Shown: piece by piece, positions 43,561 through 52,997 of the stretch
Numbering within the stretch: the stretch's first letter is position 1
How the letters are laid out: each line of letters opens with the position of its first letter
DNA from: Microbacteriaceae bacterium VKM Ac-2854
GTDB taxonomy: Bacteria > Actinomycetota > Actinomycetes > Actinomycetales > Microbacteriaceae
DNA length: 64,000 nt
Direction of reading: 5' to 3'
NCBI GenBank assembly: GCA_013205085.1
Contig: JABMLH010000005.1
Location: 138,915-202,914, forward strand
Translations under genes and position numbers: made by a program
Notes under the pieces: generated by a model
Database searches by the model: none
Seen by the model: the letters and a program-made list of their open reading frames with translations, nothing else
Told to the model about the DNA's origin: nothing

Positions 43561-43594
43561 GAAGCGCCCCGGACCAGCTGGTCCGGGGCGCTTC
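43561..43594 (+). terminator. Perfect 34-bp palindromic terminator
   Basis: Arms 43561-43575 and 43580-43594 are fully complementary and the 4-nt loop AGCT is itself a palindrome. It is followed by GTGTTC. It terminates the permease gene. Confidence 0.85.
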
Positions 43595-43630
43595 GTGTTC
43601 CCCCGCGCGATCCCGGGGTGCTCAGGTCAC

Positions 43631-43681
43631 AGAAACGGCAACCCCCTGGTGAGTCGCACTCACCAGGGGGTTGTCGTTTCT
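43631..43681 (-). terminator. 24-bp hairpin after sufT
   Basis: The 16-bp stem 43639-43654 with 43658-43673 extends through one G-T pair to AGAAACG/CGTTTCT (43631-43637 with 43675-43681), with loop CGC. It ends 14 nt from the stop of the minus-strand sufT gene and should end the suf transcript. Confidence 0.8.
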
Positions 43682-43695
43682 GCGCCGGGTGGCCG

Positions 43696-44028
43696 CTAGA
43701 TCGCGAAGCCGAGCGCGCGCATCATGTCGCGGCCGTCGTCGGTGATCCGCTCGGGGCCCCACGGCGGCATCCAGACCCAGTTGATCCGGAACGCATCGAC
43801 GATGCCGTCGAGCGACTCGGCGGTCTGCTCCTCGAGCACGTCGGTCAGCGGGCAACCCGCCGAGGTGAGAGTCATGTGGATGACGAGGGCGTTGTTTTCG
43901 TCGTCCCAGCCCAGGTCGTAGATGAGGCCGAGGTCGACGACGTTGATCCCGAGTTCGGGATCCATCACGTCCTTCAACGCCTCTTCGACCTGGTCGAAGA
44001 GCTTCGGTTCGAGAGTGGTCACGGCCAT
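43696..44028 (-). CDS. sufT: MIP18/DUF59 iron-sulfur assembly factor (SufT)
   Basis: 110 residues. KLFDQVEEALKDVMDPELGINVVDLGLIYDL is the DUF59 core, with the reactive cysteine in TSAGCPLT at about residue 59 and a C-terminal VWMPPWGPERITDDGR. It helps deliver Fe-S clusters to target proteins. It is the last gene of the sufB-sufD-Rieske-sufC-sufT run, 5 nt after sufC. No cysteine desulfurase (SufS) or SufU scaffold gene is present in the run; they must lie elsewhere if present. Confidence 0.93.
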   Translation of the reverse strand: MAVTTLEPKLFDQVEEALKDVMDPELGINVVDLGLIYDLGWDDENNALVIHMTLTSAGCPLTDVLEEQTAESLDGIVDAFRINWVWMPPWGPERITDDGRDMMRALGFAI

Positions 44029-44033
44029 GATGC

Positions 44034-44795
44034 TCAGCCTACCGACGGCTCGAGGAAACGGTCGTAGCCCTCGTTCTCGAGGCGCTCGGCGAGCTCGTGT
44101 CCGCCCTGCTCGGCGACGCGGCCGGCGACGAAGACGTGCACGAAGTCGGGCTTGATGTAGCGCAGGATCCGCGTGTAGTGCGTGATCAGCAGCACACCGA
44201 GGCCGGTCTTCTCGTGGGCGCGGTTCACGCCCTCGGAGACGATCTTCAGCGCGTCGACGTCGAGACCGGAGTCGGTCTCGTCCAGCACCGCGAAGGTCGG
44301 CTTGAGCAGCTCCAGCTGCAGGATCTCGTTGCGCTTCTTCTCGCCACCGGAGAAGCCCTCGTTGACGTTGCGTTCGGCGAACGAGGCGTCCATCCGCAGG
44401 TCGGACATCGCCTGGCGGACGTCCTTGACCCAGGTGCGGATGGCGGGCGCCTCGCCGGCGATCGCGGTCTTCGCGGTGCGGAGGAAGTTGGTGTTGGTGA
44501 CCCCGGGGATCTCCACCGGGTACTGCATCGCGAGGAAGAGGCCGGCGCGGGCGCGCTCATCGACGCTCATGTCGAGAACCTCGGCGCCGTCGAGGGTGAT
44601 CGAGCCGCCCTCGACGTGGTACTTCGGGTGGCCGGCGATCGTGTACGCGAGGGTCGACTTGCCGGAGCCGTTGGGGCCCATGATCGCGTGGATCTCGCCC
44701 TTGTTGATGGTGAGGTCGACGCCGCGCAGGATCTGCTTCGTGCCCTGATCGGTCTCGACGCTGACGTGGAGATCGGTGATCTGCAGAACTGACAT
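44034..44795 (-). CDS. sufC: Fe-S cluster assembly ATPase SufC
   Basis: 253 residues, single ABC ATPase that powers the SufBCD scaffold. Walker A MGPNGSGKST, signature FSGGEKKRNEI, Walker B FAVLDETDSGLD and switch LLITHYTR are all present. The ETDSGLD and GGEKKRNE forms are typical of SufC rather than transporters. It sits between the Rieske gene (7 nt) and sufT (5 nt), and should be on one transcript with them. Confidence 0.97.
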   Translation of the reverse strand: MSVLQITDLHVSVETDQGTKQILRGVDLTINKGEIHAIMGPNGSGKSTLAYTIAGHPKYHVEGGSITLDGAEVLDMSVDERARAGLFLAMQYPVEIPGVTNTNFLRTAKTAIAGEAPAIRTWVKDVRQAMSDLRMDASFAERNVNEGFSGGEKKRNEILQLELLKPTFAVLDETDSGLDVDALKIVSEGVNRAHEKTGLGVLLITHYTRILRYIKPDFVHVFVAGRVAEQGGHELAERLENEGYDRFLEPSVG

Positions 44796-44802
44796 AAGAG
44801 GC

Positions 44803-45126
44803 TTAGCTTTCCTTGGTGACGGACGGATCGATGTAGATGTCGCCGTCGACGATCTCGACGGCGAAAACGGGGACCGGCTCGTAGGCCGGGAGGTTCAGGG
44901 GCTTGCCGGTCTTCAGTGAGAATTGCGAGCCGTGGGCCCAGCACTCCAGCGTGTCGTCCTCGACGAAGCCCTCCGAGAGCGAGATCTCGCCGTGGGTGCA
45001 GACGTCGCCGATCGCGTGGACGTCGCCCGCGGAGTCCTGCACCAGAGCGATCGCGACGCCGTCGACGACGACGCGATGCGCCTGGTTGACCGTGAGCTCC
45101 GAGACGGAGCAGACCTTCGTGGACAT
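44803..45126 (-). CDS. Rieske [2Fe-2S] ferredoxin-like protein
   Basis: 107 residues. The Rieske motifs CTHGEISLSEG (Cys-x-His) and CWAHGSQF (Cys-x2-His) are intact, so it should bind a 2Fe-2S cluster. It is annotated in relatives as a non-heme iron oxygenase ferredoxin subunit, but no oxygenase gene is nearby. Its place between sufD (2 nt) and sufC (7 nt) suggests a redox role in Fe-S assembly, as electron donor or cluster carrier; that is inference from position. Confidence 0.93.
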   Translation of the reverse strand: MSTKVCSVSELTVNQAHRVVVDGVAIALVQDSAGDVHAIGDVCTHGEISLSEGFVEDDTLECWAHGSQFSLKTGKPLNLPAYEPVPVFAVEIVDGDIYIDPSVTKES

Positions 45127-45128
45127 GA

Positions 45129-46388
45129 CTACTGCTGCGACCCCGAGCCGGCCAGTGCTCCCGAGCCGGTTTGGCCCGCACTGCGCGCCAGCTCGTCCTC
45201 GATGGCCTGCTGCAGGCGCGCCTCCAGTTCGGGCACGTGGATCTGCTGCACGATCTCGCTGAGGAAGCCGCGGACGACCAGGCGGCGAGCCTCGTCCTCC
45301 GGGATGCCGCGGGACTGCAGGTAGAACAGGTGCTCGTCATCGAAGCGGCCGGTGGCGCTGGCGTGGCCGGCGCCGGCGATGTTGCCGGTCTCGATCTCGA
45401 GGTTCGGGATGGAGTCGGCGCGAGTGCCGTCCGAGAGCACCAGGTTGCGGTTCTGCTCGTAGCTGTCGGTGCCGTCGGCGCTGTGACGGATGAGCACGTC
45501 GCCGATCCAGACCGTGCGCGCACCCTCGCCCTGCAGCGCTCCCTTGTAGGTGACGCGGCTGCGGGTGTCGGGGGCGTCGTGGTCGACGTAGACCTGCTGC
45601 TCGAGGTGCTGGCCGCCGTCGGCGAAGTACAGACCGAGCAGCTCGCCGTCGGCGCCGCGTTCGACGAGGTGCGCCGCCGGGTTCACCCGGACGATCTCGC
45701 CGCCGAGGGTGACCACGATGTGCTTGAGCTTGGCGTCGCGGCCGATCCGCGCGAAGTGGTTCGCGAGGTGCTTCGCACCGTCGTTCCACTCCTGCAGCGT
45801 GACCACCGTGAGCTGCGCCCCCTCGCCGACCAGGATCTCGACGTTCTCGCTGAGCAGGGCGTCGCCGGAGTTCTGCAGCACCACGACCGCGCGGCTGTAG
45901 GGCGCCGCCTCGACGATCGTGTGCGCGCCGCGGGCGGTGGAGCCCAGTGCCGAACGGGTCAGCGTGAAGACTTTCTCGCCCTCGCCTGTCACGTGAACGA
46001 CGAGGGCCTTCTCGAACGTCGACCAGGCGTTGGCGGCCGCGCGCTCCTCGGGCAGGCCGGCCGTGCCGATCCGCGCATCCGTGCGATCGACCCAGGTCAC
46101 CGCGATGTCGGCGACGTCGGTCGACTCGATCGCGTACGGAGCACCGTCGAGTTCGCCGTCGATGAGCTCGCGCAGCTTGGCGACCGGCGTCAGCTTCCAG
46201 GCGATCTCGCGACCGGTCGGGCTCTCGAACGCCGCGACGTCCGCGGAGGTGAAGCGGGCGGAGCGGGTCTGCACGGGCACGGCCGACTTGGCGTGCTGCG
46301 GTCCGTCCGAGTGCGCCTTGATGCCCAGGCGCGCCGCGGCGTCGTTCGGCTCCAGGACGGTGGTGTTGGTCGATTCGGGGGTCGTCAT
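45129..46388 (-). CDS. sufD: Fe-S cluster assembly protein SufD
   Basis: 419 residues of the SufB/SufD beta-helix family. It has DEHLFYLQSRGIPEDEARRLVVRGFLSEI near the C-terminus, in the shape used to contact SufC and SufB. The N-terminal region is degenerate relative to SufB, as expected for SufD. It starts at ATG 46388, immediately adjacent to the sufB stop (46389). It forms the SufBCD scaffold complex with the flanking genes. Confidence 0.94.
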   Translation of the reverse strand: MTTPESTNTTVLEPNDAAARLGIKAHSDGPQHAKSAVPVQTRSARFTSADVAAFESPTGREIAWKLTPVAKLRELIDGELDGAPYAIESTDVADIAVTWVDRTDARIGTAGLPEERAAANAWSTFEKALVVHVTGEGEKVFTLTRSALGSTARGAHTIVEAAPYSRAVVVLQNSGDALLSENVEILVGEGAQLTVVTLQEWNDGAKHLANHFARIGRDAKLKHIVVTLGGEIVRVNPAAHLVERGADGELLGLYFADGGQHLEQQVYVDHDAPDTRSRVTYKGALQGEGARTVWIGDVLIRHSADGTDSYEQNRNLVLSDGTRADSIPNLEIETGNIAGAGHASATGRFDDEHLFYLQSRGIPEDEARRLVVRGFLSEIVQQIHVPELEARLQQAIEDELARSAGQTGSGALAGSGSQQ

Positions 46389-47807
46389 CTATCCGACAGA
46401 GCCTTCCATGCCCATCTCGATGAGCTTGTTGAGTTCGAGTGCGTATTCCATCGGCAGCTCCCGGGCGATCGGCTCGATGAAGCCGCGGACGATCATGGCC
46501 ATGGCCTCGTCCTCCGGCATGCCGCGCGACATCAGGTAGAAGAGCTGCTCCTCGCTGACCTTCGAGACGGTGGCCTCGTGGCCCAGCTGCACGTCGTCGA
46601 CGCGGATGTCGATCGCCGGGTAGGTGTCGGAGCGCGAGATGGTGTCGACCAGCAGCGCGTCGCAGCGCACGGTGTTGGCGGAGTGGTGTGCGTTCGCGTC
46701 CACGCGTACCTCGCCGCGGTAGCCGGCGCGGCCGCCGCCGCGGGCGATCGACTTGGAGACGATCGACGACTGCGTGTACGGCGCCATGTGGATCATCTTC
46801 GCGCCGGCGTCCTGGTGCTGGCCGGGGCCGGCGAACGCGACGGAGAGGGTCTCGCCCTTGGCGTGCTCGCCCACCAGGAAGATCGACGGGTACTTCATCG
46901 TCACCTTGGAGCCGATGTTGCCGTCGATCCACTCCATGGTCGCGCCCTCGTGCGCGATCGCGCGCTTGGTGACCAGGTTGTAGACGTTGTTCGACCAGTT
47001 CTGGATCGTCGTGTAGCGAACGCGGGCGTTCTTCTTCACGATGATCTCGACGACGGCCGAGTGCAGCGAGTCCGACTTGTAGATCGGCGCCGTGCAGCCC
47101 TCGATGTAATGCACGTAGCTGCCCTCGTCGGCGATGATCAGCGTGCGCTCGAATTGACCCATGTTCTCGGTGTTGATCCGGAAATAGGCCTGCAGCGGGA
47201 TGTCCACGTGCACGCCCTTGGGCACGTAAACGAAGGATCCGCCCGACCAGACGGCCGTGTTCAGCGCGGCGAACTTGTTGTCACCGGAGGGGATGACGGT
47301 GCCGAAGTACTCCTCGAAGATCTCGGGGTACTCCTTGAGGGCGGTGTCGGTGTCGAGGAAGATGACACCCTGCTCCTCGAGGTCCTCACGGATCTGGTGG
47401 TAGACCACCTCGGACTCGTACTGCGCGGCGACGCCGCCGACGAGGCGCTGACGCTCCGCCTCCGGGATGCCGAGCTTCTCGTACGTGTTCTTGATGTCTT
47501 CTGGCAGGTCGTCCCAGGTCTGGGCCTGCTTCTCCGTGGAACGCACGAAGTACTTGATGTTGTCGAAGTCGATCTCGGAGAGGTCGGCGCCCCACGTCGG
47601 CATCGGCTTGCGCTCGAAGAGCTGCAGCGCCTTGAGGCGACGGTCGCGCATCCACTTCGGCTCGTCCTTCAGCGCCGAGATGTCGGAGACGACCTCGGGC
47701 GAGATGCCGCGACGCGCGGAGGAACCCGCCTTGTCCGAGTCGGCCCAGCCGAACTCGTACACGCCGAGGCTCTCGAGCTCGGGACGGTCGATCAGGATGT
47801 CTGACAT
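46389..47807 (-). CDS. sufB: Fe-S cluster assembly protein SufB
   Basis: 472 residues, core scaffold for Fe-S cluster building. [21 protein letters not shown] and [20 protein letters not shown] are SufB signatures. ATG 47807 is preceded by GAGGT. It is the first gene of the run. The usual actinobacterial repressor sufR is not upstream; instead a 331-bp gap with no gene and a DUF222-like fragment are found, so regulation may differ or come from elsewhere. Confidence 0.96.
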   Translation of the reverse strand: MSDILIDRPELESLGVYEFGWADSDKAGSSARRGISPEVVSDISALKDEPKWMRDRRLKALQLFERKPMPTWGADLSEIDFDNIKYFVRSTEKQAQTWDDLPEDIKNTYEKLGIPEAERQRLVGGVAAQYESEVVYHQIREDLEEQGVIFLDTDTALKEYPEIFEEYFGTVIPSGDNKFAALNTAVWSGGSFVYVPKGVHVDIPLQAYFRINTENMGQFERTLIIADEGSYVHYIEGCTAPIYKSDSLHSAVVEIIVKKNARVRYTTIQNWSNNVYNLVTKRAIAHEGATMEWIDGNIGSKVTMKYPSIFLVGEHAKGETLSVAFAGPGQHQDAGAKMIHMAPYTQSSIVSKSIARGGGRAGYRGEVRVDANAHHSANTVRCDALLVDTISRSDTYPAIDIRVDDVQLGHEATVSKVSEEQLFYLMSRGMPEDEAMAMIVRGFIEPIARELPMEYALELNKLIEMGMEGSVG

Positions 47808-48138
47808 ATGTACCTCGTTTCCTACCCACTGCTAACCGGTTCTGATCCGGGGCCATTCCCGAACGGCGCACGGCCTTCGGGGTGTGTCCACCGGAGCACA
47901 TTCCGGCTGTCGCGACGATCGGGTCGATGTGCGGGCGGTTGATGTGCGTACCTGAGATGTTCAAGATGGCGGCGGCGCATCGTCGGACCGCATGAAGAAC
48001 TTGAACCAACCATTCATTCTACAGATGGTGCGCCGGAACGGTAGACGTGAGGCTGAGCGTCCGCCCGGTTCCGCCATCGAATTCCGACCATACGCGCATG
48101 ACCACTTCGGTGTCGGTGGTCGATGCTTTCATCGGAGC
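47808..48138. other. Intergenic region upstream of sufB
   Basis: 331 bp holding the promoter region of sufB on the minus strand. I see no gene, no clear SufR/IscR-type site and no strong hairpin. Confidence 0.5.
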
Positions 48139-48480
48139 ATGCGAAACGATGACCGATTCTCCCCGTCCGTTCTGTCCACTCCATCCGTCCTGACGCTCCC
48201 AGCCACCGCCCGATCGAACCGGCGCCAGCTCGTCCCGCTCTCCCGCCGGCTGGCCATCCGGATCCTCGCCGAGCTGCCGCTCGCGGAGCGGGCGTGGGAG
48301 GAGGGCGCGATCGACGCTGCACATCTGCGCATCCTCGCGGTGCAGGTCCGACGCCTCCCGCTCGAGCTGCGGCCGATCTTCGACGAACTCGGCACCGCCC
48401 TGGCCCGGGAGTTGCCGTGGGCCGCGCTGCTGCCGGTAGCGGCGAATCTCCGGCGGCACCTGCACGGATCACGCGGATGA
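48139..48480 (+). CDS. Short DUF222-like fragment, possibly a gene remnant
   Basis: 113 residues. The segment from about residue 36 (LSRRLAIRILAELPLAERAWEEGAIDAAH...) has the AxxxGxIxxxH-type helix pattern of DUF222 proteins, but there is no HNH domain and only part of the DUF222 domain. Codon third positions are strongly G/C, so it is or recently was coding. CGGAG at 48133-48137 is too close to the ATG, so the true start is uncertain. It ends 6 nt from the convergent ctaA gene. It is probably a truncated relative of the full DUF222/HNH protein at 24325; a real small protein cannot be ruled out. Confidence 0.5.
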   Translation: MRNDDRFSPSVLSTPSVLTLPATARSNRRQLVPLSRRLAIRILAELPLAERAWEEGAIDAAHLRILAVQVRRLPLELRPIFDELGTALARELPWAALLPVAANLRRHLHGSRG

Positions 48481-48486
48481 GCGGGG

Positions 48487-49446
48487 TCAGCGCAGCGGCG
48501 CGAGCTCCGCCTCGGGGGCCGGGACCGGGGTGCGGGTCGCGAAGAGTCGGGGGTTCACGTCAAGAAGCACCCGCAGCGCGCCGACCCAGACCAGGGCCGA
48601 ACCGAGCAGGTGCAGGGCGACCAGCGCCTCCGGCAGCGCCAGCAGCGCCTGGGCGACGCCGATGACGGCCTGCAGCAGCACCACAACGACGTAGCCGACC
48701 ACGCGGCGGCGGGCGAGGGCCGACGACGGGTCACGACGCAGCACGAGCCAGAGGGCGATGCCCAGCACCAGGGTCGCGGTGCCGAGCACGCCGTGGACAA
48801 CCGTGACGCTCTCCCAGTGGAACTGCATCCGCGGCACCTCGGCGGAGTCGCCCGCGTGCGGACCGGTGCCGGTGACCAGGGTGCCGACCAGGATCACGGC
48901 GAGCGTTACGACCAGGAGGGCGATGCTGAGTCCGCGGGCGAGCGGCGTCGGTGTGTAGCTCGGCGCCTGACCCCGGTGCGCCCGGTGCCACGTGAGCGAG
49001 GTCGTGGTGAGCAGCGCGATCGCGAGCACGAAGTGCCCGGCGACGATGTACGGGTTCAGCCCGGAGTGCACGGTCGCTCCGCCGGCGAGGGCGTTCGCGA
49101 CGACGAGCCAGAACTGCGACCACGCGAGGCGCGTCATCGTACGGTCGCGCGGCTTCTGCAGGCGGGCCGCGGTGATCGCCCAGCCCACGGCCACGATCAG
49201 CACGCCGGTGAACGCCCGGTTGGTGAACTCGATGAAGCCGTGGATGCCCAGCTCGGGCGTGGAGGTCAGCGAACCGGGCTCACAGGCCGGCCAGGTCGGG
49301 CAGCCGAGGCCGGAGCCGGTGAGCCGCACCACTCCACCGAAGAAGATGATCAGGATGCTGGCGATCAGAGCGGCGGTGGTGCCCCAGCGCAGCGCGCGCG
49401 GAGTGAGCGTGACGCGCTCGGCCAGGAACGAGAACGGAGTCCACAT
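48487..49446 (-). CDS. ctaA: Heme A synthase (COX15/CtaA)
   Basis: 319 residues with eight membrane helices. It oxidises heme O to heme A for aa3-type cytochrome oxidase. GGVVRLTGSGLGCPTWPAC and GIHGFIEFTNRAFTG carry the conserved Cys region and the heme-ligand His with the following Glu. HSGLNPYIVAGHFVLA gives another heme ligand. It is 13 nt downstream of ctaB, which makes its substrate, so the two are one operon. SURF1 (38318) is the third oxidase-assembly gene of the window. Confidence 0.95.
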   Translation of the reverse strand: MWTPFSFLAERVTLTPRALRWGTTAALIASILIIFFGGVVRLTGSGLGCPTWPACEPGSLTSTPELGIHGFIEFTNRAFTGVLIVAVGWAITAARLQKPRDRTMTRLAWSQFWLVVANALAGGATVHSGLNPYIVAGHFVLAIALLTTTSLTWHRAHRGQAPSYTPTPLARGLSIALLVVTLAVILVGTLVTGTGPHAGDSAEVPRMQFHWESVTVVHGVLGTATLVLGIALWLVLRRDPSSALARRRVVGYVVVVLLQAVIGVAQALLALPEALVALHLLGSALVWVGALRVLLDVNPRLFATRTPVPAPEAELAPLR

Positions 49447-49459
49447 CAGACGGATCCGA

Positions 49460-50380
49460 TCAGAACGGCAGCAGCGGGTCGATCGCCACCGCGAGGAACA
49501 GCAGGGTCAGGTAGCTGATCGAGCCGTGGAAGACGCGCATCGGCGAGACGTGGGCGTGCCGGATCGCCAGGTTGTACAGGCGGTGCGTCTCGTAGATGAA
49601 CCACGCGCCGGCCGCCAGGGCGGTCACCGTGTACACGATGCCCATGTCGGCGACCGGGATCAGCAGCAGCGAGCACGCGACCATCGCCCACGTGTAGAGG
49701 ATCATCTGCAGGCCCACGATGGTGCGCCCGCGCACGACGGCCAGCATCGGCACACCCGCCGCCTGGTAGTCGTCGCGGTACTTCATCGAGAGCGGCCAGT
49801 AGTGCGGCGGCGTCCAGAGGAAGATCACGCCGAAGAGGATGATCGGGGCCCAGCTCAGATCGTTCGTGACCGCGGCCCAGCCGATCAGTACCGGCATGCA
49901 GCCGGCGATGCCGCCCCAGACGATGTTCTGCGGGGTGCGGCGCTTGAGGAAGAGCGTGTAGAACACGACGTAGATCAGGATGGCGGCGAGCGAGAGCCCG
50001 GCCGAGAGCCAGTTGGCGGCGAAGCCGAGCAGCAGGATCGACGCGACGCCGATCACGGTCGCGAAGACGAGGGCCGAGCGGTCGGAGATCTCGCCGGTGA
50101 CCAGCGGCCGGTCCTTGGTGCGGTTCATCAGGCGATCGATGTCGCGGTCGAAGTAGCAGTTGAACGCGCCGGCGGAACCGGCGCTGAGCGCCCCGCCCAC
50201 CAGGACGACGAGGATCAACCAGACGTTCGGGATGCCGCCCTGGGCGAGGATCATCGCCGGGACGGTCACGACCAGCAGCAGCTCGATCACCCGGGGCTTC
50301 GTCAGGGCGATGTACGCCTTCACGGTGCGCGCGAATCCGGGGCGGGCGGGTTCGACACGAGTGTCTACGGCTACGTCCAT
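49460..50380 (-). CDS. ctaB: Protoheme IX farnesyltransferase (heme O synthase)
   Basis: 306 residues of the UbiA prenyltransferase family, which attaches farnesyl to heme [21 protein letters not shown] is the first aspartate-rich motif. The second is around [11 protein letters not shown]. About nine helices. The start is uncertain: ATG 50380 has AGAGGAG only 2 nt away, while an in-frame ATG at 50401 lies just after a TATGAT -10 box (50411-50416) and could start a nearly leaderless product seven codons longer. It is divergent from tkt, as in many Actinobacteria. Confidence 0.94.
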   Translation of the reverse strand: MDVAVDTRVEPARPGFARTVKAYIALTKPRVIELLLVVTVPAMILAQGGIPNVWLILVVLVGGALSAGSAGAFNCYFDRDIDRLMNRTKDRPLVTGEISDRSALVFATVIGVASILLLGFAANWLSAGLSLAAILIYVVFYTLFLKRRTPQNIVWGGIAGCMPVLIGWAAVTNDLSWAPIILFGVIFLWTPPHYWPLSMKYRDDYQAAGVPMLAVVRGRTIVGLQMILYTWAMVACSLLLIPVADMGIVYTVTALAAGAWFIYETHRLYNLAIRHAHVSPMRVFHGSISYLTLLFLAVAIDPLLPF

Positions 50381-50410
50381 TGCTCCTCTAACGATCGACA
50401 TTCCCGGCCA

Positions 50411-50416
50411 ATCATA
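50411..50416 (-). promoter_or_regulatory. -10 box TATGAT for ctaB
   Basis: Minus-strand TATGAT, close to consensus TATAAT. A transcript start near 50403 would give a leader of about 2 or 23 nt, depending on the ctaB start used. Confidence 0.45.
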
Positions 50417-50479
50417 ATCGGCGCACAGGGTTCCGCTCGCCCTCCCCCACGATCCGCCCATCCGTGCGCGCCTTCCTCC

Positions 50480-50550
50480 GCGAGGGACCCCGCCCGCGCG
50501 CGAGGGCGCCCACGCCGCGGGCGCCCTCGCGCGCTGCGCGGGTCCCTCGC
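50480..50550. repeat. Large GC-rich inverted repeat in the ctaB-tkt region
   Basis: Outer arms GCGAGGGACC (50480-50489) and GGTCCCTCGC (50541-50550), inner arms 50496-50510 and 50520-50534 (15 bp, perfect), loop of 9 nt. The whole 71-nt element can fold into one long hairpin. It lies in a divergent intergenic region, about 260 bp before tkt and 100 bp before ctaB, where a terminator is not expected. Confidence 0.75.
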
Positions 50551-50808
50551 AGAAGGGACGGTGGCGTGCACGCTTGCCCAAACGGATCGGGACATATGCG
50601 ACAGCAACACAGCGGTGGCGTTCAGGTGCCTCTCCATATACTTGGGGTTGCTCGCCAGCGATGCGTCCGACGGGTCCGGTTCGCCGACTATCGGCACGGA
50701 TCCGCAAGCGGCGCACAAGTCGTGCCGATGACGTCCCGGCGTGCTTCACCACGCGAGGGGACGACCCTGTCCGGTCACCCCTCAACTCTCCAGAAGGGTC
50801 AGTACCAA

Positions 50809-52893
50809 GTGTCAGAACTGCAATGGGAATCCATTGATGAGAAGGCAGTCGACACGGCGAGGATTCTCGCCGCGGATGCGGTGGAGAAGGTCGGTAACGG
50901 TCACCCCGGTACGGCCATGAGCCTCGCCCCGGCCGCCTACCTGCTCTTCCAGAAGGTCATGCGCCGCGACCCGTCCGACAGCACCTGGATCGGTCGCGAC
51001 CGCTTCATCCTCTCGGTCGGCCACTCCTCGCTCACCCAGTACGTCCAGTTCTACCTGGGCGGATACGGGCTCGAGCTCGACGACCTCAAGGCGCTGCGCA
51101 CCTGGGGCTCGAAGACTCCGGGGCACCCCGAGTACGGTCACACCGACGGCGTCGAGATCACGACCGGCCCGCTGGGCCAGGGCCTCGCCTCCGCCGTGGG
51201 CTTCTCCTACGCCTCGCGCTTCGAGCGCGACCTGTTCGACCCCGAGGCCGAGCCCGGGAAGAGCCCGTTCGACCACTTCGTCTACGTGATCGCCGGCGAC
51301 GGCGACATGCAGGAGGGCGTCACCAGCGAGGCCTCCTCGCTCGCGGGCCACCAGCAGCTCGGCAACCTGGTCGTCATCTACGACTCCAACCAGATCTCGA
51401 TCGAGGACGACACCAACATCGCCTTCACCGAGAGCGTGCACGACCGCTACCTGGCGTACGGCTGGGACGTGCAGGTCGTCGACTGGAAGAAGACGGGCGA
51501 GTACGTCGAGGACGTCGCCGCCCTGAACGACGCGATCGAGGCCGCCAAGGGCGTCACCGATAAGCCGTCGCTGATCATCCTGAAGACGATCATCGGCTGG
51601 CCCTCCCCCAAGAAGCAGAACTCCGGCAAGATCCACGGCTCCGCCCTGGGCGCCGAGGAGCTCGCGGCCGTCAAGGAGGTGCTCGGTTTCGACCCGGCAC
51701 AGAACTTCGCCGTCGCCGACGAGGTCATCGCGCACACCCGCAAGGCCGTCGAGCGCGGCCAGGCGCAGCACGCCGAGTGGACCGAGCAGTTCGACGCCTG
51801 GGCCGCGGCCAACCCCGAGAAGAAGGTCCTGCTGGACCGCGTCCTCGCCGGTGACGTACCCGAGGGCGTCGAAGAGGCCCTCCCGGTCTTCGAGGCCGGC
51901 AAGGAGGTGTCGACCCGCGCCGCTTCCGGCAAGGTGATCAACGCCATCGCCGGTGTGATGCCCGAGCTGTGGGGCGGCTCCGCCGACCTCGCCGAGTCGA
52001 ACCTGACGACCATCAACGGTGCCGGCTCGTTCGTGCCCGCCGAGTTCTCCACGCACGAGTGGACCGCCAAGAAGGGCGGCCGCGTGCTGCACTTCGGCAT
52101 CCGCGAGCACGCGATGGGCTCGATCCTGAACGGCATCGTGCTGCACGGCAACACGCGCCCGTTCGGCGGTACGTTCCTGATCTTCTCCGACTACATGCGC
52201 CCGGCGGTCCGTCTCGCCGCGCTGATGAAGGCGCCGGCGATCTACGTCTGGACCCACGACTCCGTAGCCCTGGGCGAGGACGGCCCGACGCACCAGCCGA
52301 TCGAGCAGCTGGCGACCCTCCGCGCGATCCCGGGCCTGGACATCGTCCGCCCCGGCGACGCGAACGAGACCGCCTACGCCTGGAAGACCATCCTTGAGCG
52401 TCGCGAGGGCCCCGCGGGCATCGCGCTGTCGCGCCAGAACCTGCCGGTCTTCGAGCGCGGCACCGGTGAGGCCGAGGGCGAGACCTTCGCGCACGCCTCC
52501 GGCGTCGCCAAGGGCGCCTACATCCTGGCCGAAGCGCCCAACGGCACGCCCGACGTGATCTTCATCGCGACCGGTTCCGAGGTGCAGATCGCCGTCGAGG
52601 CGCGCGAGCTGCTGAAGGGCGAGGGCATCAACGCCCGCGTCGTCTCGGCTCCGTCGCTGGAATGGTTCGAGGAGCAGGACGCCGAGTACAAGGAGAAGGT
52701 GCTGCCCAAGGCCGTCACCGCGCGCGTCTCGATCGAAGCCGGCCTCGCCCTGGGCTGGTCGACGTACGCCGACAAGCACGTGTCGATCGAGCACTTCGGT
52801 GCATCGGCCGACTACAAGACCCTGTTCCGCGAGTTCGGGATCACCACGGATGCGGCCATCGAGGCCGCCAAGGAAGCGATCGCAGGCCTGTGA
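50809..52893 (+). CDS. tkt: Transketolase
   Basis: 694 residues. Thiamine-diphosphate enzyme of the pentose phosphate pathway. The TPP-binding [18 protein letters not shown] motif is at about residue 164. [17 protein letters not shown] at the N-terminus and [15 protein letters not shown] with its catalytic Glu are also intact. GTG 50809 has AGAAGGG 10 nt upstream. It is the first gene of the run tkt-tal-pgi-zwf-opcA-pgl, with a hairpin at 52900 just after the stop, so partial termination before tal is possible. Confidence 0.97.
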   Translation: MSELQWESIDEKAVDTARILAADAVEKVGNGHPGTAMSLAPAAYLLFQKVMRRDPSDSTWIGRDRFILSVGHSSLTQYVQFYLGGYGLELDDLKALRTWGSKTPGHPEYGHTDGVEITTGPLGQGLASAVGFSYASRFERDLFDPEAEPGKSPFDHFVYVIAGDGDMQEGVTSEASSLAGHQQLGNLVVIYDSNQISIEDDTNIAFTESVHDRYLAYGWDVQVVDWKKTGEYVEDVAALNDAIEAAKGVTDKPSLIILKTIIGWPSPKKQNSGKIHGSALGAEELAAVKEVLGFDPAQNFAVADEVIAHTRKAVERGQAQHAEWTEQFDAWAAANPEKKVLLDRVLAGDVPEGVEEALPVFEAGKEVSTRAASGKVINAIAGVMPELWGGSADLAESNLTTINGAGSFVPAEFSTHEWTAKKGGRVLHFGIREHAMGSILNGIVLHGNTRPFGGTFLIFSDYMRPAVRLAALMKAPAIYVWTHDSVALGEDGPTHQPIEQLATLRAIPGLDIVRPGDANETAYAWKTILERREGPAGIALSRQNLPVFERGTGEAEGETFAHASGVAKGAYILAEAPNGTPDVIFIATGSEVQIAVEARELLKGEGINARVVSAPSLEWFEEQDAEYKEKVLPKAVTARVSIEAGLALGWSTYADKHVSIEHFGASADYKTLFREFGITTDAAIEAAKEAIAGL

Positions 52894-52899
52894 CGCCGG

Positions 52900-52926
52900 A
52901 CGCCGCGCCCCTCTCGGGCGCGGCGT
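52900..52926 (+). terminator. 11-bp hairpin after tkt
   Basis: ACGCCGCGCCC (52900-52910) pairs with GGGCGCGGCGT (52916-52926), loop CTCTC. It may terminate, or only weaken, transcription from tkt into tal. Confidence 0.7.
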
Positions 52927-52997
52927 TCTCCGTCCGGCCTCGAGTCGTACACATCCCAGCCGTCTTCCTACGAGTACAGAAGAGATAGAAGAAGAAC

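Noticed and set aside
52897-52938. Hairpin after tkt as proof that tal is a separate transcript
   Set aside because: The stem is strong but lacks a T-tract. The tal gene has no obvious promoter, so read-through is as likely as termination.
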